Assembly: GCA_902536455.1 (NCBI GenBank)
Contig: CACAXN010000008.1
Span: 1 to 42,539, forward strand
Reading direction: 5' to 3'
DNA: 42,539 nt
Source of the DNA: an uncultured Prochlorococcus sp.
Lineage (GTDB): Bacteria; Cyanobacteriota; Cyanobacteriia; PCC-6307; Cyanobiaceae
Below are positions 1 to 8,908 of this stretch, piece by piece; position 1 is the stretch's first letter, and every line of letters starts with the position of its first letter. The notes under the pieces were generated by a model. It did not search any database and was not told where the DNA came from. It saw only the letters and a list, made by a program, of their open reading frames with translations. Position numbers and translations under genes: made by a program.

Positions 1-451
1 TTTGATCAAAACCTAGTTGAACCACTTCATTTCCAGATCTAATAAGTTGCCTTCTCATGAATTTGTCGTTAATTAAATTAGCAACTTGTTCTATGGAAGC
101 TGTAGAGGAAACATTTTCAACAAGTTCTACGAGTTTGCTGTTTCCTCCAATTTTTTCTAGTGATCCATTATCTGCTAACCAAGCACTCATTGATGTTAAA
201 TCAGTTGGTTTTCCCTGGGTATGCAACATTAACGCTGTTCTATAAATCTCTTGATGGGCATTTATATAAAAAGCTTCAGGTTTAATTAAGTCTGCAATTC
301 TTCCGATCGCGTCTGGATCAAGAAGTATGCCACCAAGAACAGCTTCCTCTGCTTGAACGTTTTGAGGAGGAACTAATCCGGCATTTTCACTATTAAAATC
401 CTTTTTAAAATTTTTATTTTGCCCATTATTTGGAAAAGGTACGGAAACCAT
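1..451 (-). CDS. dnaB: Replicative DNA helicase DnaB, N-terminal part (cut by window edge)
   Basis: Hexameric helicase that unwinds DNA ahead of the replisome. Only the first 150 codons are inside the window; the gene runs off the left edge. Reading from an ATG at 451, a short Asn/Pro-rich leader is followed by the DnaB N-terminal all-alpha domain: the signature PPQNVQAEEAVLGG near residues 29-42, then LLDPDAIGRIADLI and FYINAHQEIYRT, all typical of the family. The ATPase domain lies outside. It is the third gene of a minus-strand run desC-rplI-dnaB, 58 bases after rplI; rplI-dnaB adjacency is common in bacteria. Identification is confident from the N-terminal domain; nothing can be said about the C-terminal half or about inteins, which some cyanobacterial dnaB genes carry. 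Confidence 0.93.
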   Translation of the reverse strand, partial: MVSVPFPNNGQNKNFKKDFNSENAGLVPPQNVQAEEAVLGGILLDPDAIGRIADLIKPEAFYINAHQEIYRTALMLHTQGKPTDLTSMSAWLADNGSLEKIGGNSKLVELVENVSSTASIEQVANLINDKFMRRQLIRSGNEVVQLGFDQ

Positions 452-509
452 ATCTTTAATTGCTTAGATATATACTCTGGCTACTTTTCAAAATAATGCA
501 ACAAATTGA

Positions 510-965
510 TTAACTTGTTACTTCAATATTTACTTCTGCATTTACTTCTGGATGTAATTTTATTTTTGCAGTAAAGGAACCTAAATTATGAATATCAGGA
601 ACAGTAATATTTCTTCTATCAATTTCTTTTTTAGTAGCCGCTTCTATCGCTTCGGCAACATCACCATTGGTAACCGTTCCAAAAAGGACACCATCTTCTC
701 CAACCTGTTTTTTGATAGTGAATCTACCTATTGTAGATAATGCAGTTTGGAAATCTAAAGCTTCTTGCTTTAATTTATCAGCAGCGATTTTTTCTTTTTC
801 TTTCTTCCTCTCAATTTGTTTAAGGACTGCTGGTGTTACATTCATTGCCTTGCCATAAGGTAATAGAAAATTTCTTGCGTATCCTGGTGCTACATCAACT
901 AGATCTCCTTCTTTGCCTAGTGATGCGATTGATTCAGTTAATGCGACTTGTACTCTTTTAGTCAT
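510..965 (-). CDS. rplI: 50S ribosomal protein L9
   Basis: Large-subunit protein that binds 23S rRNA and reaches across the ribosome surface. The 151-residue product matches the usual L9 length of about 150. Its N-terminal domain has the L9 signature in the form [20 protein letters not shown] (about residues 18-37), followed by the Lys/Glu-rich connecting helix and a C-terminal domain containing [17 protein letters not shown] start it at the ATG at 965 (MTKRVQVAL), which fits the family N-terminus. An in-frame ATG at 980 would add five residues (MFNIF) not expected in L9. It lies 20 bases after desC and 58 before dnaB, so probable co-transcription. Confidence 0.95.
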   Translation of the reverse strand: MTKRVQVALTESIASLGKEGDLVDVAPGYARNFLLPYGKAMNVTPAVLKQIERKKEKEKIAADKLKQEALDFQTALSTIGRFTIKKQVGEDGVLFGTVTNGDVAEAIEAATKKEIDRRNITVPDIHNLGSFTAKIKLHPEVNAEVNIEVTS

Positions 966-985
966 GAAAATATTGAACAATATAG

Positions 986-1924
986 TTAATAATAAGACCT
1001 AGAGGGTAACTTTACTTTTTTTGCAAAACCAAATTTCGCAAGAATCTTAATATGTTCCCATGTTAGGTCTATCTGACCTTTAAATAATCCTTGTTTTGCC
1101 GAATTGGGAAATGCATGATGGTTATTATGCCAACCTTCTCCAAAAGTTAATGCAGCAACCCATGCGTTGTTTTTAGATGAATCACCACTTTCAAATGGTG
1201 CTTTACCCCAACAATGCGTCGCGGAGTTGACTAACCAAGTTATATGATAAACAACCACAAGCCTCAATGGAATGCCCCAAAGGACTAGAGCCCAGCCTCC
1301 AACTCCTAATTTTTGACCTATTGCGTACAATGAAAGTCCAATAGGAATTTGTAAGAATAAAAAATATTTATTTAAAAATCTATAGTATGGATCCTTGATT
1401 AAATCTGCACTTAGTTTTGGAACAGCTTTTAGTGCTTCTACGTCTTTAAACATCCAACCCATATGACTCCACCAAAACCCCTTTTTACTATTGTGATGAT
1501 CTACTTCAGTATCTGAAAAAGAGTGGTGATGCCTATGTAAACCTACCCAATCGATTGGTCCATGCTGGCAACTTATGGCTCCACAGGTAGCAAAAAATCT
1601 TTCTAACCATCTTGGTACAATGAACGATCTGTGTGATAACAATCTGTGATATCCAAGGGTGACTCCTAAACAAGCAGTTACCCAGTAAAAAAATAATAAT
1701 GAAGTGACTGCAGAGAGACTCCAAAATTTTGGTTGTAAAGCTACAAGGGAAAGAATATGTATTGCAGCCATAAAAACTATTGTTCCCCACGTTTTATGTA
1801 GTCTTGGAGGATATCTTTTTGAATGACTGGAAGGTTCCAGTAATTTTTCTGAGAGTTCTATAACTTTTTCAGCTGGAACAGGTTTTTTTAATTTTGCTGT
1901 TTCTTGGAAAATTACTGAATTCAT
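986..1924 (-). CDS. desC: Acyl-lipid delta-9 fatty acid desaturase (DesC type)
   Basis: Membrane di-iron desaturase that puts a double bond into acyl chains of membrane lipids, probably at delta-9. The 312-residue protein has the three histidine boxes of the acyl-CoA/acyl-lipid delta-9 class: HRLLSH (93-98), HRHHH (130-134) and HNNHH (266-270). Hydrophobic segments near 48-64, 70-92 and 185-230 would form the transmembrane helices around the metal site. The boxes fit DesC rather than the DesA/DesB type. The first 40 residues are a polar cytoplasmic leader. It heads the minus-strand run into rplI and dnaB and is divergent from the gene at 2000, with only 75 bases between. Exact regiospecificity (DesC1 versus DesC3-like) cannot be read from the sequence. 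Confidence 0.9.
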   Translation of the reverse strand: MNSVIFQETAKLKKPVPAEKVIELSEKLLEPSSHSKRYPPRLHKTWGTIVFMAAIHILSLVALQPKFWSLSAVTSLLFFYWVTACLGVTLGYHRLLSHRSFIVPRWLERFFATCGAISCQHGPIDWVGLHRHHHSFSDTEVDHHNSKKGFWWSHMGWMFKDVEALKAVPKLSADLIKDPYYRFLNKYFLFLQIPIGLSLYAIGQKLGVGGWALVLWGIPLRLVVVYHITWLVNSATHCWGKAPFESGDSSKNNAWVAALTFGEGWHNNHHAFPNSAKQGLFKGQIDLTWEHIKILAKFGFAKKVKLPSRSYY

Positions 1925-1999
1925 GATATTGAAATACTATTTTCAAAATTACCGATATGTAATATTATCATACTATACTATTGATAAGTTTAATTATCT

Positions 2000-2698
2000 G
2001 TGAGTCTCGGATATCGCGATAAATTATCTAGAGGTCGAAGGGCTATGGCTCATTTGATACACCTTTGGCATGAAAGAAACGGTTGGTCTCACAGAGTATT
2101 GCCATTACTTTCAGAAGTTCTTGATTTAGGTAAAGTTCATAATTCGCAAATTTCTAATCTTAGGAATGGGAAGTTATCTTCGCCAGGTCCTGAAGTTTTT
2201 CTTGCTTTAGCTCAAGTTAATACGATTCTTGATCAAGGTATTGAAAAAATCAGGGATCGTTTTGAAAGTGATTACCCAGAGTTATGGAAATCTTTGGAAG
2301 AGTCTGCACAACCCCTAAAAAATGACTCTGGTAATCCATTGTCGGCCGGGGAGTTATTCGAGATATTTTCAGGATTAAAACCTCTACCTTCATCTTTTGA
2401 CTGGTACATAGAAGATGAAGAAGCTTCTGATTTAAGTGATGCTCTTTCAGTGCATTTTTGTCAGAATAAGGCTTGGAGATCATGTAAAATCCAGGTAATG
2501 GAAGCCTATGATGTCAATAAATCTGCTCGTAGAGAACGTTTTGCTGAGGTAATTGCAGGAATTAGAGATTATACGGCAGAAGAATTAGATGGAGAACTTC
2601 TTGATTTATATGAGGCTTCAAAAAAACTTTCTTATTTTCAGGGCAGGGGACCTAATGCTTTTCTCACAGAATTAAGAAATTTAGCTTCTGAAAAATAA
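2000..2698 (+). CDS. Conserved hypothetical protein with helix-turn-helix-like N-terminus
   Basis: I do not recognise a named family. The 232-residue protein has an XRE-like helical N-terminal region (about 15-78): LIHLWHERNGWSHRVLPLL, then HNSQISNLRNGK, where the serine-containing turn and the SNLRNGK segment resemble a recognition helix that checks operators, then EVFLALAQVN. The middle (about 85-180) is acidic and rich in aromatics. The C-terminus (about 175-232) has the look of an alpha-helical bundle (FAEVIAGIRDYTAEELDGELLDLYEA). The start is GTG at 2000; an ATG at 2045 is an alternative that would remove 15 residues before the HTH-like part. It ends 18 bases before the PLP enzyme that leads into gcvH-gcvP, so it is probably the first gene of that operon. 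Regulatory function is inference only. Confidence 0.7.
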   Translation: MSLGYRDKLSRGRRAMAHLIHLWHERNGWSHRVLPLLSEVLDLGKVHNSQISNLRNGKLSSPGPEVFLALAQVNTILDQGIEKIRDRFESDYPELWKSLEESAQPLKNDSGNPLSAGELFEIFSGLKPLPSSFDWYIEDEEASDLSDALSVHFCQNKAWRSCKIQVMEAYDVNKSARRERFAEVIAGIRDYTAEELDGELLDLYEASKKLSYFQGRGPNAFLTELRNLASEK

Positions 2699-2716
2699 CA
2701 TGAATTTTCATAATAA

Positions 2717-4009
2717 ATGATTCTTGACAATAACTTAAAACTGGCTGAAAACGCTGTTCTTTCTGTCGAAGAGAGTTTAAGTAAAGTTTTCCAAGAAAGG
2801 TCCAATCAGGTTTTCCAGAAATTAGAAAATATTATGACAATTTTTAAGGAAGAAAAAGTTTCTACTAGTCATTTCAATCAATCTTCTGGTAGTGGTCATG
2901 ATGATATATCTAGAGAAAAAATTGATGCGGTCTTTGCGAGATTGTTTCTTGCTGAAAAGGCTGCTGTGAGGATGCAATTTGTAAGTGGAACTCATGCAAT
3001 AAGTTCTGTCTTATTTGGAATTCTTCGACCTGGAGATGTAATGTTATCTCTTACAGGGCAACCATATGACACGTTAGAAGAAGTCATAGGAATAAGGGGA
3101 GGAGGAAAAGGATCACTAAAAGATTTTGACATTGAATATAAGCAAGTAAATATCTGCGAGAATTTTGATTCTTTTGAAGAAAAAATTGTTCATTTTTTTA
3201 AAGAAAATTCATGCAAATTAGTATTCATACAAAAAAGTTGTGGATATAGTTGGAGAAAGTCTCTTACGAATCATCAGATAGAGAAAATTTGTAGTCTTAT
3301 TCATTCTTTTGATCCTAACTGTGTATGTTTTGTTGATAACTGTTATGGGGAGCTTGTTGAAGATAGTGAACCAATTTCTAAAGGAGCAAATATAATTGCT
3401 GGATCATTGATTAAAAATTTGGGAGGAACAATAGTTCCTACTGGTGGGTACGTTGCAGGAGATGCAGAGTTGGTTGAGATGGCATGTTCTAGATTAACCT
3501 CACCAGGTATTGGTTCTTCTGCAGGAATAAATTTTGGACTAGGAAGATTAATTTTGCAGGGTTTGTTTTTAGCACCACAAATTGTTCACGAATCACTAAA
3601 AGGTGCAGATATGGTTGCAGCAGTCTTTAAAAATTTGGGATTTAAGGTTTTACCAGAGCCAGCAACTTATAGATCTGATCTTATTCAGTCAGTAAGATTG
3701 AATAATCCTGATTTGGTACAAAAAGTTTGTCAATCTTTTCAAAATTCTTCACCAGTAGATTCTTTTCTGAATGTTGTTCCATCATCAATGGAGGGATATG
3801 ATTCAAAATTATTAATGGCAGGAGGTACCTTTATTGAAGGTAGTACAAGTGAATTTTCTGCTGATGCCCCTCTAAGAGATCCTTACAATATTTTTGTTCA
3901 AGGTGGTTCTCACATAGCTCACATCAAAATTGCATTAATTCGTTTATTATCGGAATTATTAGAGGAAAAATTAATTTCAAAGGATTCTCTATTTCCTTTA
4001 TCTACTTAA
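2717..4009 (+). CDS. PLP-dependent lyase-like protein, 'aluminum resistance'/methionine gamma-lyase family
   Basis: Fold-type I pyridoxal-phosphate enzyme of the family annotated as aluminum resistance protein, related to cystathionine beta-lyase and methionine gamma-lyase. The true substrate of the family is not established. Visible landmarks in 430 residues: FVSGTHAISSVLFGILRPGD (88-107), the cofactor-phosphate region; LSLTGQPYDTL (111-120); the aspartate of FVDNCYGE (D207), expected to pair with the pyridine nitrogen; and the Schiff-base lysine candidate K233 in AGSLIKNLGG, followed by PTGGYVAG. A Gly-rich IRGGGKGSLKDF loop is typical of the family. No deletion or broken motif is seen. It sits 18 bases after the HTH-like gene and only 2 bases before gcvH, which suggests shared expression with the glycine cleavage genes. 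Confidence 0.85.
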   Translation: MILDNNLKLAENAVLSVEESLSKVFQERSNQVFQKLENIMTIFKEEKVSTSHFNQSSGSGHDDISREKIDAVFARLFLAEKAAVRMQFVSGTHAISSVLFGILRPGDVMLSLTGQPYDTLEEVIGIRGGGKGSLKDFDIEYKQVNICENFDSFEEKIVHFFKENSCKLVFIQKSCGYSWRKSLTNHQIEKICSLIHSFDPNCVCFVDNCYGELVEDSEPISKGANIIAGSLIKNLGGTIVPTGGYVAGDAELVEMACSRLTSPGIGSSAGINFGLGRLILQGLFLAPQIVHESLKGADMVAAVFKNLGFKVLPEPATYRSDLIQSVRLNNPDLVQKVCQSFQNSSPVDSFLNVVPSSMEGYDSKLLMAGGTFIEGSTSEFSADAPLRDPYNIFVQGGSHIAHIKIALIRLLSELLEEKLISKDSLFPLST

Positions 4010-4011
4010 TC

Positions 4012-4401
4012 ATGTCTTACAAATTTCCAGACAACCTCAACTATGCTGATACTCATGAATATGTCTTGGAAGAAAATGGATTATTAAAAATTGGAGTTAG
4101 TGAATTCGCTATAGATCAATTAGGAGATATTGTTTTTGTTGAATTAGCTGATGAAGGTGCGACTTTAGAGAAAGGCCAGACTTTTGGAACAATAGAATCA
4201 GTTAAGGCCGTTGAGGAAGTCTATCTGCCTTTTTCAGGGGAAATAGTATCTGTAAATGAAAGTGTTATTGAGAACCCTGAGCTTTTACAGAATGATCCGA
4301 TTGGAGACGGTTGGCTAGTCATTTTAAAACCAGAATCAACTGCATCAATTGCTCATTTGATGACTTCAGATGCATATAAATCAAAGGTTATGCCAAATTA
4401 A
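4012..4401 (+). CDS. gcvH: Glycine cleavage system H protein
   Basis: Lipoyl carrier that shuttles the aminomethyl group between the P, T and L proteins of the glycine cleavage complex. The 129-residue length is normal. The lipoylated lysine is K65 in TIESVKAVEEVYLP, and the preceding IVFVELADEGATLEKGQ and following IVENPELLQNDP-like segment (here VIENPELLQNDPIGDGW) are classical. It starts two bases after the PLP enzyme stop and is followed 43 bases later by gcvP. gcvT and the dihydrolipoamide dehydrogenase gene are not in this window. In an oxygenic phototroph the system handles glycine from photorespiration and supplies one-carbon units (family knowledge). Confidence 0.96.
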   Translation: MSYKFPDNLNYADTHEYVLEENGLLKIGVSEFAIDQLGDIVFVELADEGATLEKGQTFGTIESVKAVEEVYLPFSGEIVSVNESVIENPELLQNDPIGDGWLVILKPESTASIAHLMTSDAYKSKVMPN

Positions 4402-4444
4402 AGCAAAATCTTCATACATAGGTTAAATTATAGAAAAATTGGAC

Positions 4445-7354
4445 ATGAAATCCACGCTTAATTCAGATTTATTTATTAATAGACACCTTGGCTTGAGTGA
4501 TGCTGATGAGCAGAAAATGCTTTCTAAGCTTGGTTTTAATAATATTGATCAATTTATAAATCAAGTTATTCCTGAAGATATTCAACTTAAAGATAAATCT
4601 TCAGAAATATTGCCCCAAGGTTGTTCAGAAATTGAGGCTTTAAATGAATTAGAAGAGATTGCGAATAAAAATACTAAAATGAGATCACTTATAGGCCTTG
4701 GTTATTATGACAATCATATGCCTAAAGTAATCCAAAGACATGTTCTTGAAAATCCAAGGTGGTACACGTCTTATACTCCATATCAAGCAGAAATTGCACA
4801 AGGAAGATTAGAAGCTCTATTTAATTTTCAGACTATTGTTTGTGAACTAACAGGATTCCCTGTAGCCAATGCATCTTTGTTGGATGAGGGTACTGCTGCT
4901 GCAGAAGCTATGGCCATGAGTTTTTCTGCAAGAAAAAATAAATCTTCAAAAGTGTACTTAGTGGAGTCAAATGTTTTTGATCATACTTTTAATGTTCTAC
5001 AAACTAGAGCAAAACCTTTGGGAATATCCTTAAAACGCTTTACTCAAAGCAACCTTCCTAATCATGATGATGTTTTTGGAATGTTGTTGCAATTACCTGG
5101 TAAAAATGGGGAATTGTATGATCCCACATTCTTAATATCCCAAGCACATAGATCAGAAATTATTGTTAGCGCATGTATTGATCCATTAGCACAAGTTTTG
5201 ATTAAACCAATTTCTGAATTTGGTGTTGATGTAGCAGTGGGGAGTATGCAAAGATTTGGTGTTCCAATGGGTTTTGGTGGCCCCCATGCAGCATATTTTG
5301 CTTGTAGCGAAAAATATAAAAGGCTGATACCAGGAAGAATTGTTGGGCAAACTCTATCTAAAAATGGAGAAAAGTCTCTAAGACTAGCTTTGCAAACAAG
5401 AGAGCAACATATTCGAAGGGAAAAGGCCACTAGTAATATTTGTACTGCTCAATCTTTGTTAGCCATAATTTCTTCTTTTTATGCTATTTATCATGGACCC
5501 TCTGGATTAACGCAAATTGCTAAGAGATTAGTTGAGTTGAGAATAAATTTAGAATCAAGTTTAGCTTCTTTAGGTTTTGATATTCCTGATGGGATTAGAT
5601 TTGATAGTGTTGATGTTTATTCTGAGCACTCCCAGGGGATCCACAATGAAGCTTTAAAAAATGGCTATAACTTAAGAATTTTGCCGTTGGGATCAACTAT
5701 TGAAAATTCAACTGGCTTTGGGATCTCTTTAGATGAGCTTAGTGATGAAAAAGAAATAAAAGATATTTTGACTTTTATAGCAAACCTTATAGAAAAAGAA
5801 GAAGATTTAGAGCATATAAAATTTGATAAAGAATTTCATCTTGAAAGTTTAGCTTTGAGATCCAATGCGTGGATGCAGCAAGATATATTCACAAATTACC
5901 AAAGTGAAACTGAATTAATGAGATATATATTCCGACTTGCAGAAAAAGATTTTTCTTTGGTAGATGGCATGATGCCACTAGGAAGCTGTACTATGAAGTT
6001 AAATTCTGCAGCAGAGTTAAATCCAGTCTCTTGGGCTAATTTATCTTCCATTCATCCTTTTTCCCCACCAGATCAAACTAAAGGCTATTCAAAAATTATA
6101 TCTGACCTAGAAAAATGGATAAGTGAGATTGTTGGTTTAAAATCAGTTTCTTTTCAACCAAATGCAGGCTCTCAAGGAGAATTTGCTGGTTTATTGGCAA
6201 TAAATTCTTATTTTGAATCAAAAGGTGAACTGTTAAGAAAAAAATGTTTAATTCCAAAAAGTGCTCATGGAACAAATCCTGCTAGTGCAGTTATGGCAGG
6301 TTTTGACGTGTTAACTGTTGAATGTGATGACGAAGGAAATATTGATTTTCAAGATTTGTCGATCAAGGTCAAGAAATTTGATAACCAAATAGGAGCTCTT
6401 ATGTTGACCTACCCCTCTACTCATGGAGTTTTTGAATTGCAAATCAGAAAGATTTGTGACTTAATTCACTCTGTTGGAGGATTTGTTTATTTAGATGGAG
6501 CAAATTTGAATGCTCAGGTTGGATTATGCAAACCCGGTAACTATGGTGTTGATGTTTGTCATCTGAATTTACATAAAACATTCTGTATCCCACATGGAGG
6601 GGGTGGTCCAGGAGTGGGACCAGTTGCTGCATCAGAAACTTTAAGCCCATTTCTTCCTACTCATTCTTTAATGGATAATAATTTATCTAGTAGTTTTAAT
6701 TATGTATCTTCTGCCAAGCATGGTAGTGCAAGTATTCTCCCAATAAGTTGGATGTACATAAAAATGGCTGGTTTTAGTGGTTTAAGGAAAGCAACTGCTC
6801 ATGCAATTTTATCTGCAAATTATATAGCGCATTCTTTAAAGCATAAATTCAAGATTCTTTATAAAGGAAAAAATAATTTTGTCGCACATGAATGTATTTT
6901 AGATTTTAGAGATTTAAAATCCAAAACTGGTTTGAGTGTAAATGATTTAGCTAAACGATTAATAGACTATAGTTTTCATGCCCCAACAATAAGTTGGCCT
7001 GTTCCAGAGACTATTATGATAGAGCCTACTGAAAGTGAAAGTTTGGCAGAAGTAGATAGATTTTGTGAGGCTATGCTATTGATTGGAGAAGAAATCAGTG
7101 AAATAGAAAATAATTATGAATTAAAAAATAATAATGTAATAAGCAATGCTCCCCATACGCTGAAAGAGTTAATTGCTGATAATTGGCAATATCCTTATTC
7201 AAAAGAAAAGGCTTCTTTCCCTTATAAAACTCCAATAAGTATAAAGTTTTGGTCTTCAGTTTCTAGGATCAATAATGCATACGGCGATCGCAATTTAATT
7301 TGTTCTTGCAATGTAAATCAAGATGAGACTTTAGAAGAAAAAAAATGTGCTTAA
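4445..7354 (+). CDS. gcvP: Glycine dehydrogenase (decarboxylating), P protein
   Basis: PLP enzyme that decarboxylates glycine and passes the aminomethyl group to the lipoyl arm of GcvH. The 969-residue protein is a single-chain P protein of the usual length. N-terminal half: GYYDNHMPKVI, NPRWYTSYTPYQAEI and QGRLEALFNFQT. C-terminal half: MMPLGSCTMKLN, NAGSQGEFAGLL, and the PLP lysine K711 in LHKTFCIPHGGGGPG. The terminus YGDRNLICSC is a conserved ending. I choose the ATG at 4445; a TTG at 4439 would add only two residues. It follows gcvH by 43 bases and is probably the last gene of the operon; a small 4-bp stem GGAC/GTCC at 7356-7367 lies just after the stop but has no T tract. Confidence 0.97.
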   Translation: MKSTLNSDLFINRHLGLSDADEQKMLSKLGFNNIDQFINQVIPEDIQLKDKSSEILPQGCSEIEALNELEEIANKNTKMRSLIGLGYYDNHMPKVIQRHVLENPRWYTSYTPYQAEIAQGRLEALFNFQTIVCELTGFPVANASLLDEGTAAAEAMAMSFSARKNKSSKVYLVESNVFDHTFNVLQTRAKPLGISLKRFTQSNLPNHDDVFGMLLQLPGKNGELYDPTFLISQAHRSEIIVSACIDPLAQVLIKPISEFGVDVAVGSMQRFGVPMGFGGPHAAYFACSEKYKRLIPGRIVGQTLSKNGEKSLRLALQTREQHIRREKATSNICTAQSLLAIISSFYAIYHGPSGLTQIAKRLVELRINLESSLASLGFDIPDGIRFDSVDVYSEHSQGIHNEALKNGYNLRILPLGSTIENSTGFGISLDELSDEKEIKDILTFIANLIEKEEDLEHIKFDKEFHLESLALRSNAWMQQDIFTNYQSETELMRYIFRLAEKDFSLVDGMMPLGSCTMKLNSAAELNPVSWANLSSIHPFSPPDQTKGYSKIISDLEKWISEIVGLKSVSFQPNAGSQGEFAGLLAINSYFESKGELLRKKCLIPKSAHGTNPASAVMAGFDVLTVECDDEGNIDFQDLSIKVKKFDNQIGALMLTYPSTHGVFELQIRKICDLIHSVGGFVYLDGANLNAQVGLCKPGNYGVDVCHLNLHKTFCIPHGGGGPGVGPVAASETLSPFLPTHSLMDNNLSSSFNYVSSAKHGSASILPISWMYIKMAGFSGLRKATAHAILSANYIAHSLKHKFKILYKGKNNFVAHECILDFRDLKSKTGLSVNDLAKRLIDYSFHAPTISWPVPETIMIEPTESESLAEVDRFCEAMLLIGEEISEIENNYELKNNNVISNAPHTLKELIADNWQYPYSKEKASFPYKTPISIKFWSSVSRINNAYGDRNLICSCNVNQDETLEEKKCA

Positions 7355-7483
7355 AGGACTAGCGTCCCTGTATTTACTTAGTTATTATCAGTGAGAATAA
7401 AAATTTAATATTTTCTTATAGAATTTTTTTAAATTTTTTTATTAAAATATTCGAGCATCAAATTTTTTGGGGTATTTGAAGCT

Positions 7484-7732
7484 ATGACCAAAGATTTTAA
7501 ATCTGGTAATGTTAAGCAACTGCCAGTTAAAAACGTCAATTTACCAAATTTTGTAAATAATTTTTCTGGAGATAACTCAAATATTTGTTCCATTGAGGGG
7601 ACTAATGTTATAAGAGTACCTTTTGGTAAAAAATTCTCAAAGAAAAAAAGGCCTGAAAAGAATCAAAAGATTGCTACTCTAATACTTCCTTTAGGTTCAT
7701 ATAGTAATCCTACGCCCCCACATGTTGCATAA
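7484..7732 (+). CDS. Small basic protein of unknown function
   Basis: I do not recognise this 82-residue protein. It is soluble, with no signal peptide or membrane segment. The N-terminal half is polar and Asn-rich; the middle has IRVPFGKKFSKKKRPEKNQK (about 44-63), a dense Lys/Arg cluster that could contact nucleic acid or a phosphorylated surface; the C-terminus ends in hydrophobic then proline-rich residues (ATLILPLGSYSNPTPPHVA). The ATG is at the end of a 129-base AT-rich gap after gcvP and the gene is convergent with sqdX, 15 bases apart. The absence of any competing longer frame and a sensible composition support a real gene, but no function can be given. Confidence 0.6.
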   Translation: MTKDFKSGNVKQLPVKNVNLPNFVNNFSGDNSNICSIEGTNVIRVPFGKKFSKKKRPEKNQKIATLILPLGSYSNPTPPHVA

Positions 7733-7747
7733 TAATTTAGATCAAAT

Positions 7748-8881
7748 TTAATCTATTTCTTTGAGTGTATCTGAATAATAATTTTGCAGTTGTAACGTTG
7801 CTTGATTCCAATCCCATTTTTCTGCTTCGTTTCGTGCCTCTTTTCTCATAACTTCTCTTTTATCTTCATTCTCTAGAATTTTTTTTGTCGCTTCAATCAA
7901 ACTTTGTTCCCCATTATCTTTCTCATCAGGATCATATAAACAACCATTAATCCCATCGCTAATAATATCTGGAATTCCCCCCTTGTTGGCTCCGATAACT
8001 GGACATCCTGCTGCCATTGCTTCTAGTAAAACTAACCCAAGTGTTTCTGTACTGGATGGAAATAAAAATATATCTCCGGAGGCATAGGCGCTAGCAAGTT
8101 CATCGCCAGATAAATATCCTATGAAATTAGTCTTGGTATTTTCGAAGATTTTTTCAAGCTGGTTTCTATATGGTCCGTCACCTACAAGAGCTAGGCAAGC
8201 ATTAGGGATACTTTCTAAGACTGGTTTAATTCTCTCAATTTGTTTTTCTGCGGATAATCTTCCTACATAAATCAATAAGTATTTAGCGTCGTTAAAGTCC
8301 CCAAATAATTTTTTTCTCATTTTCTCACTTCTCAAATCTGGTCTAAAACTGAAAGTATCTACTCCCCTTTGCCATAGAGCAGTCCTTTGAATACCTTTAT
8401 CTTTTAACTCATTGACCATAGCGGTGGAAGTACATAAATTTAACAAGGCTTGATTATGAGCTGCTTTAAGTAATTCCCACAAAAGTGGCTCTAACATACC
8501 CATACCGTAATGTTCCAGATATTTTGGAAGATGAGTATGGTAACTGGCAATTAAAGGAATATTATTAGTTTTCGCTAACCATATGCCACCTAAGCCAAGT
8601 ACAGCTGGATTAACAACATGTATCAAATCTGGGTTAAATTTTTCCAACTTATCTGAGACTGCAGGACCCGGTAAACCAAGCTTTAACTCTGGGTATAAGG
8701 GTAATGGCATTGCGGCAACTCCAACTACAGTTGCACCCATATATGATTCTGGACACCCTTCTGGACAAAAAATTATAACTTCATCACCATTTTTTATTAA
8801 AAATTCAATCGTTTTAGTAAGTCTTGTGACTATGCCGTCAACTTTAGGTAAAAAAGTTTCAGTAAATAATGCAATTTTCAC
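7748..8881 (-). CDS. sqdX: Sulfoquinovosyltransferase SqdX (GT4 glycosyltransferase)
   Basis: Transfers sulfoquinovose from UDP-sulfoquinovose to diacylglycerol to make the thylakoid lipid SQDG. The 377-residue protein is a GT-B, GT4-family enzyme: N-terminal IALFTETFLPKVDGIVTR with the glycine-containing acceptor loop; HVVNPAVLGLGG and SYHTHLPKYLEHYG; and the C-terminal donor site, LIYVGRLSAEKQIE, then PSSTETLGLVLLEAMAAG with the EX7E motif, then CPVIGANKGGIPD. The functional assignment rests on these motifs plus position 27 bases after sqdB on the same strand, which is the known cyanobacterial arrangement. Without sqdB next door it could be read only as a generic GT4 enzyme. Confidence 0.93.
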   Translation of the reverse strand: MKIALFTETFLPKVDGIVTRLTKTIEFLIKNGDEVIIFCPEGCPESYMGATVVGVAAMPLPLYPELKLGLPGPAVSDKLEKFNPDLIHVVNPAVLGLGGIWLAKTNNIPLIASYHTHLPKYLEHYGMGMLEPLLWELLKAAHNQALLNLCTSTAMVNELKDKGIQRTALWQRGVDTFSFRPDLRSEKMRKKLFGDFNDAKYLLIYVGRLSAEKQIERIKPVLESIPNACLALVGDGPYRNQLEKIFENTKTNFIGYLSGDELASAYASGDIFLFPSSTETLGLVLLEAMAAGCPVIGANKGGIPDIISDGINGCLYDPDEKDNGEQSLIEATKKILENEDKREVMRKEARNEAEKWDWNQATLQLQNYYSDTLKEID

Positions 8882-8908
8882 TTTCTTAGGGTAATTATTT
8901 CAGAAATT

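Noticed and set aside
57-245. Plus-strand open frame of 62 codons
   Set aside because: It lies opposite dnaB, whose protein is conserved; the frame has no recognisable features.
4402-4444. Glycine riboswitch before gcvP or gcvH
   Set aside because: The gaps (43 and 2 bases) are far too short and no riboswitch core is seen; the 75 bases before the first operon gene are also too short.
5062-5430. Minus-strand open frame of 122 codons inside gcvP
   Set aside because: It overlaps a highly conserved catalytic protein and looks like a shadow frame.
7738-7755. Inverted repeat TAGAT/ATCTA as a bidirectional terminator between the small gene and sqdX
   Set aside because: A five-base, nearly all A-T stem overlapping the sqdX stop without a convincing T tract in either direction.
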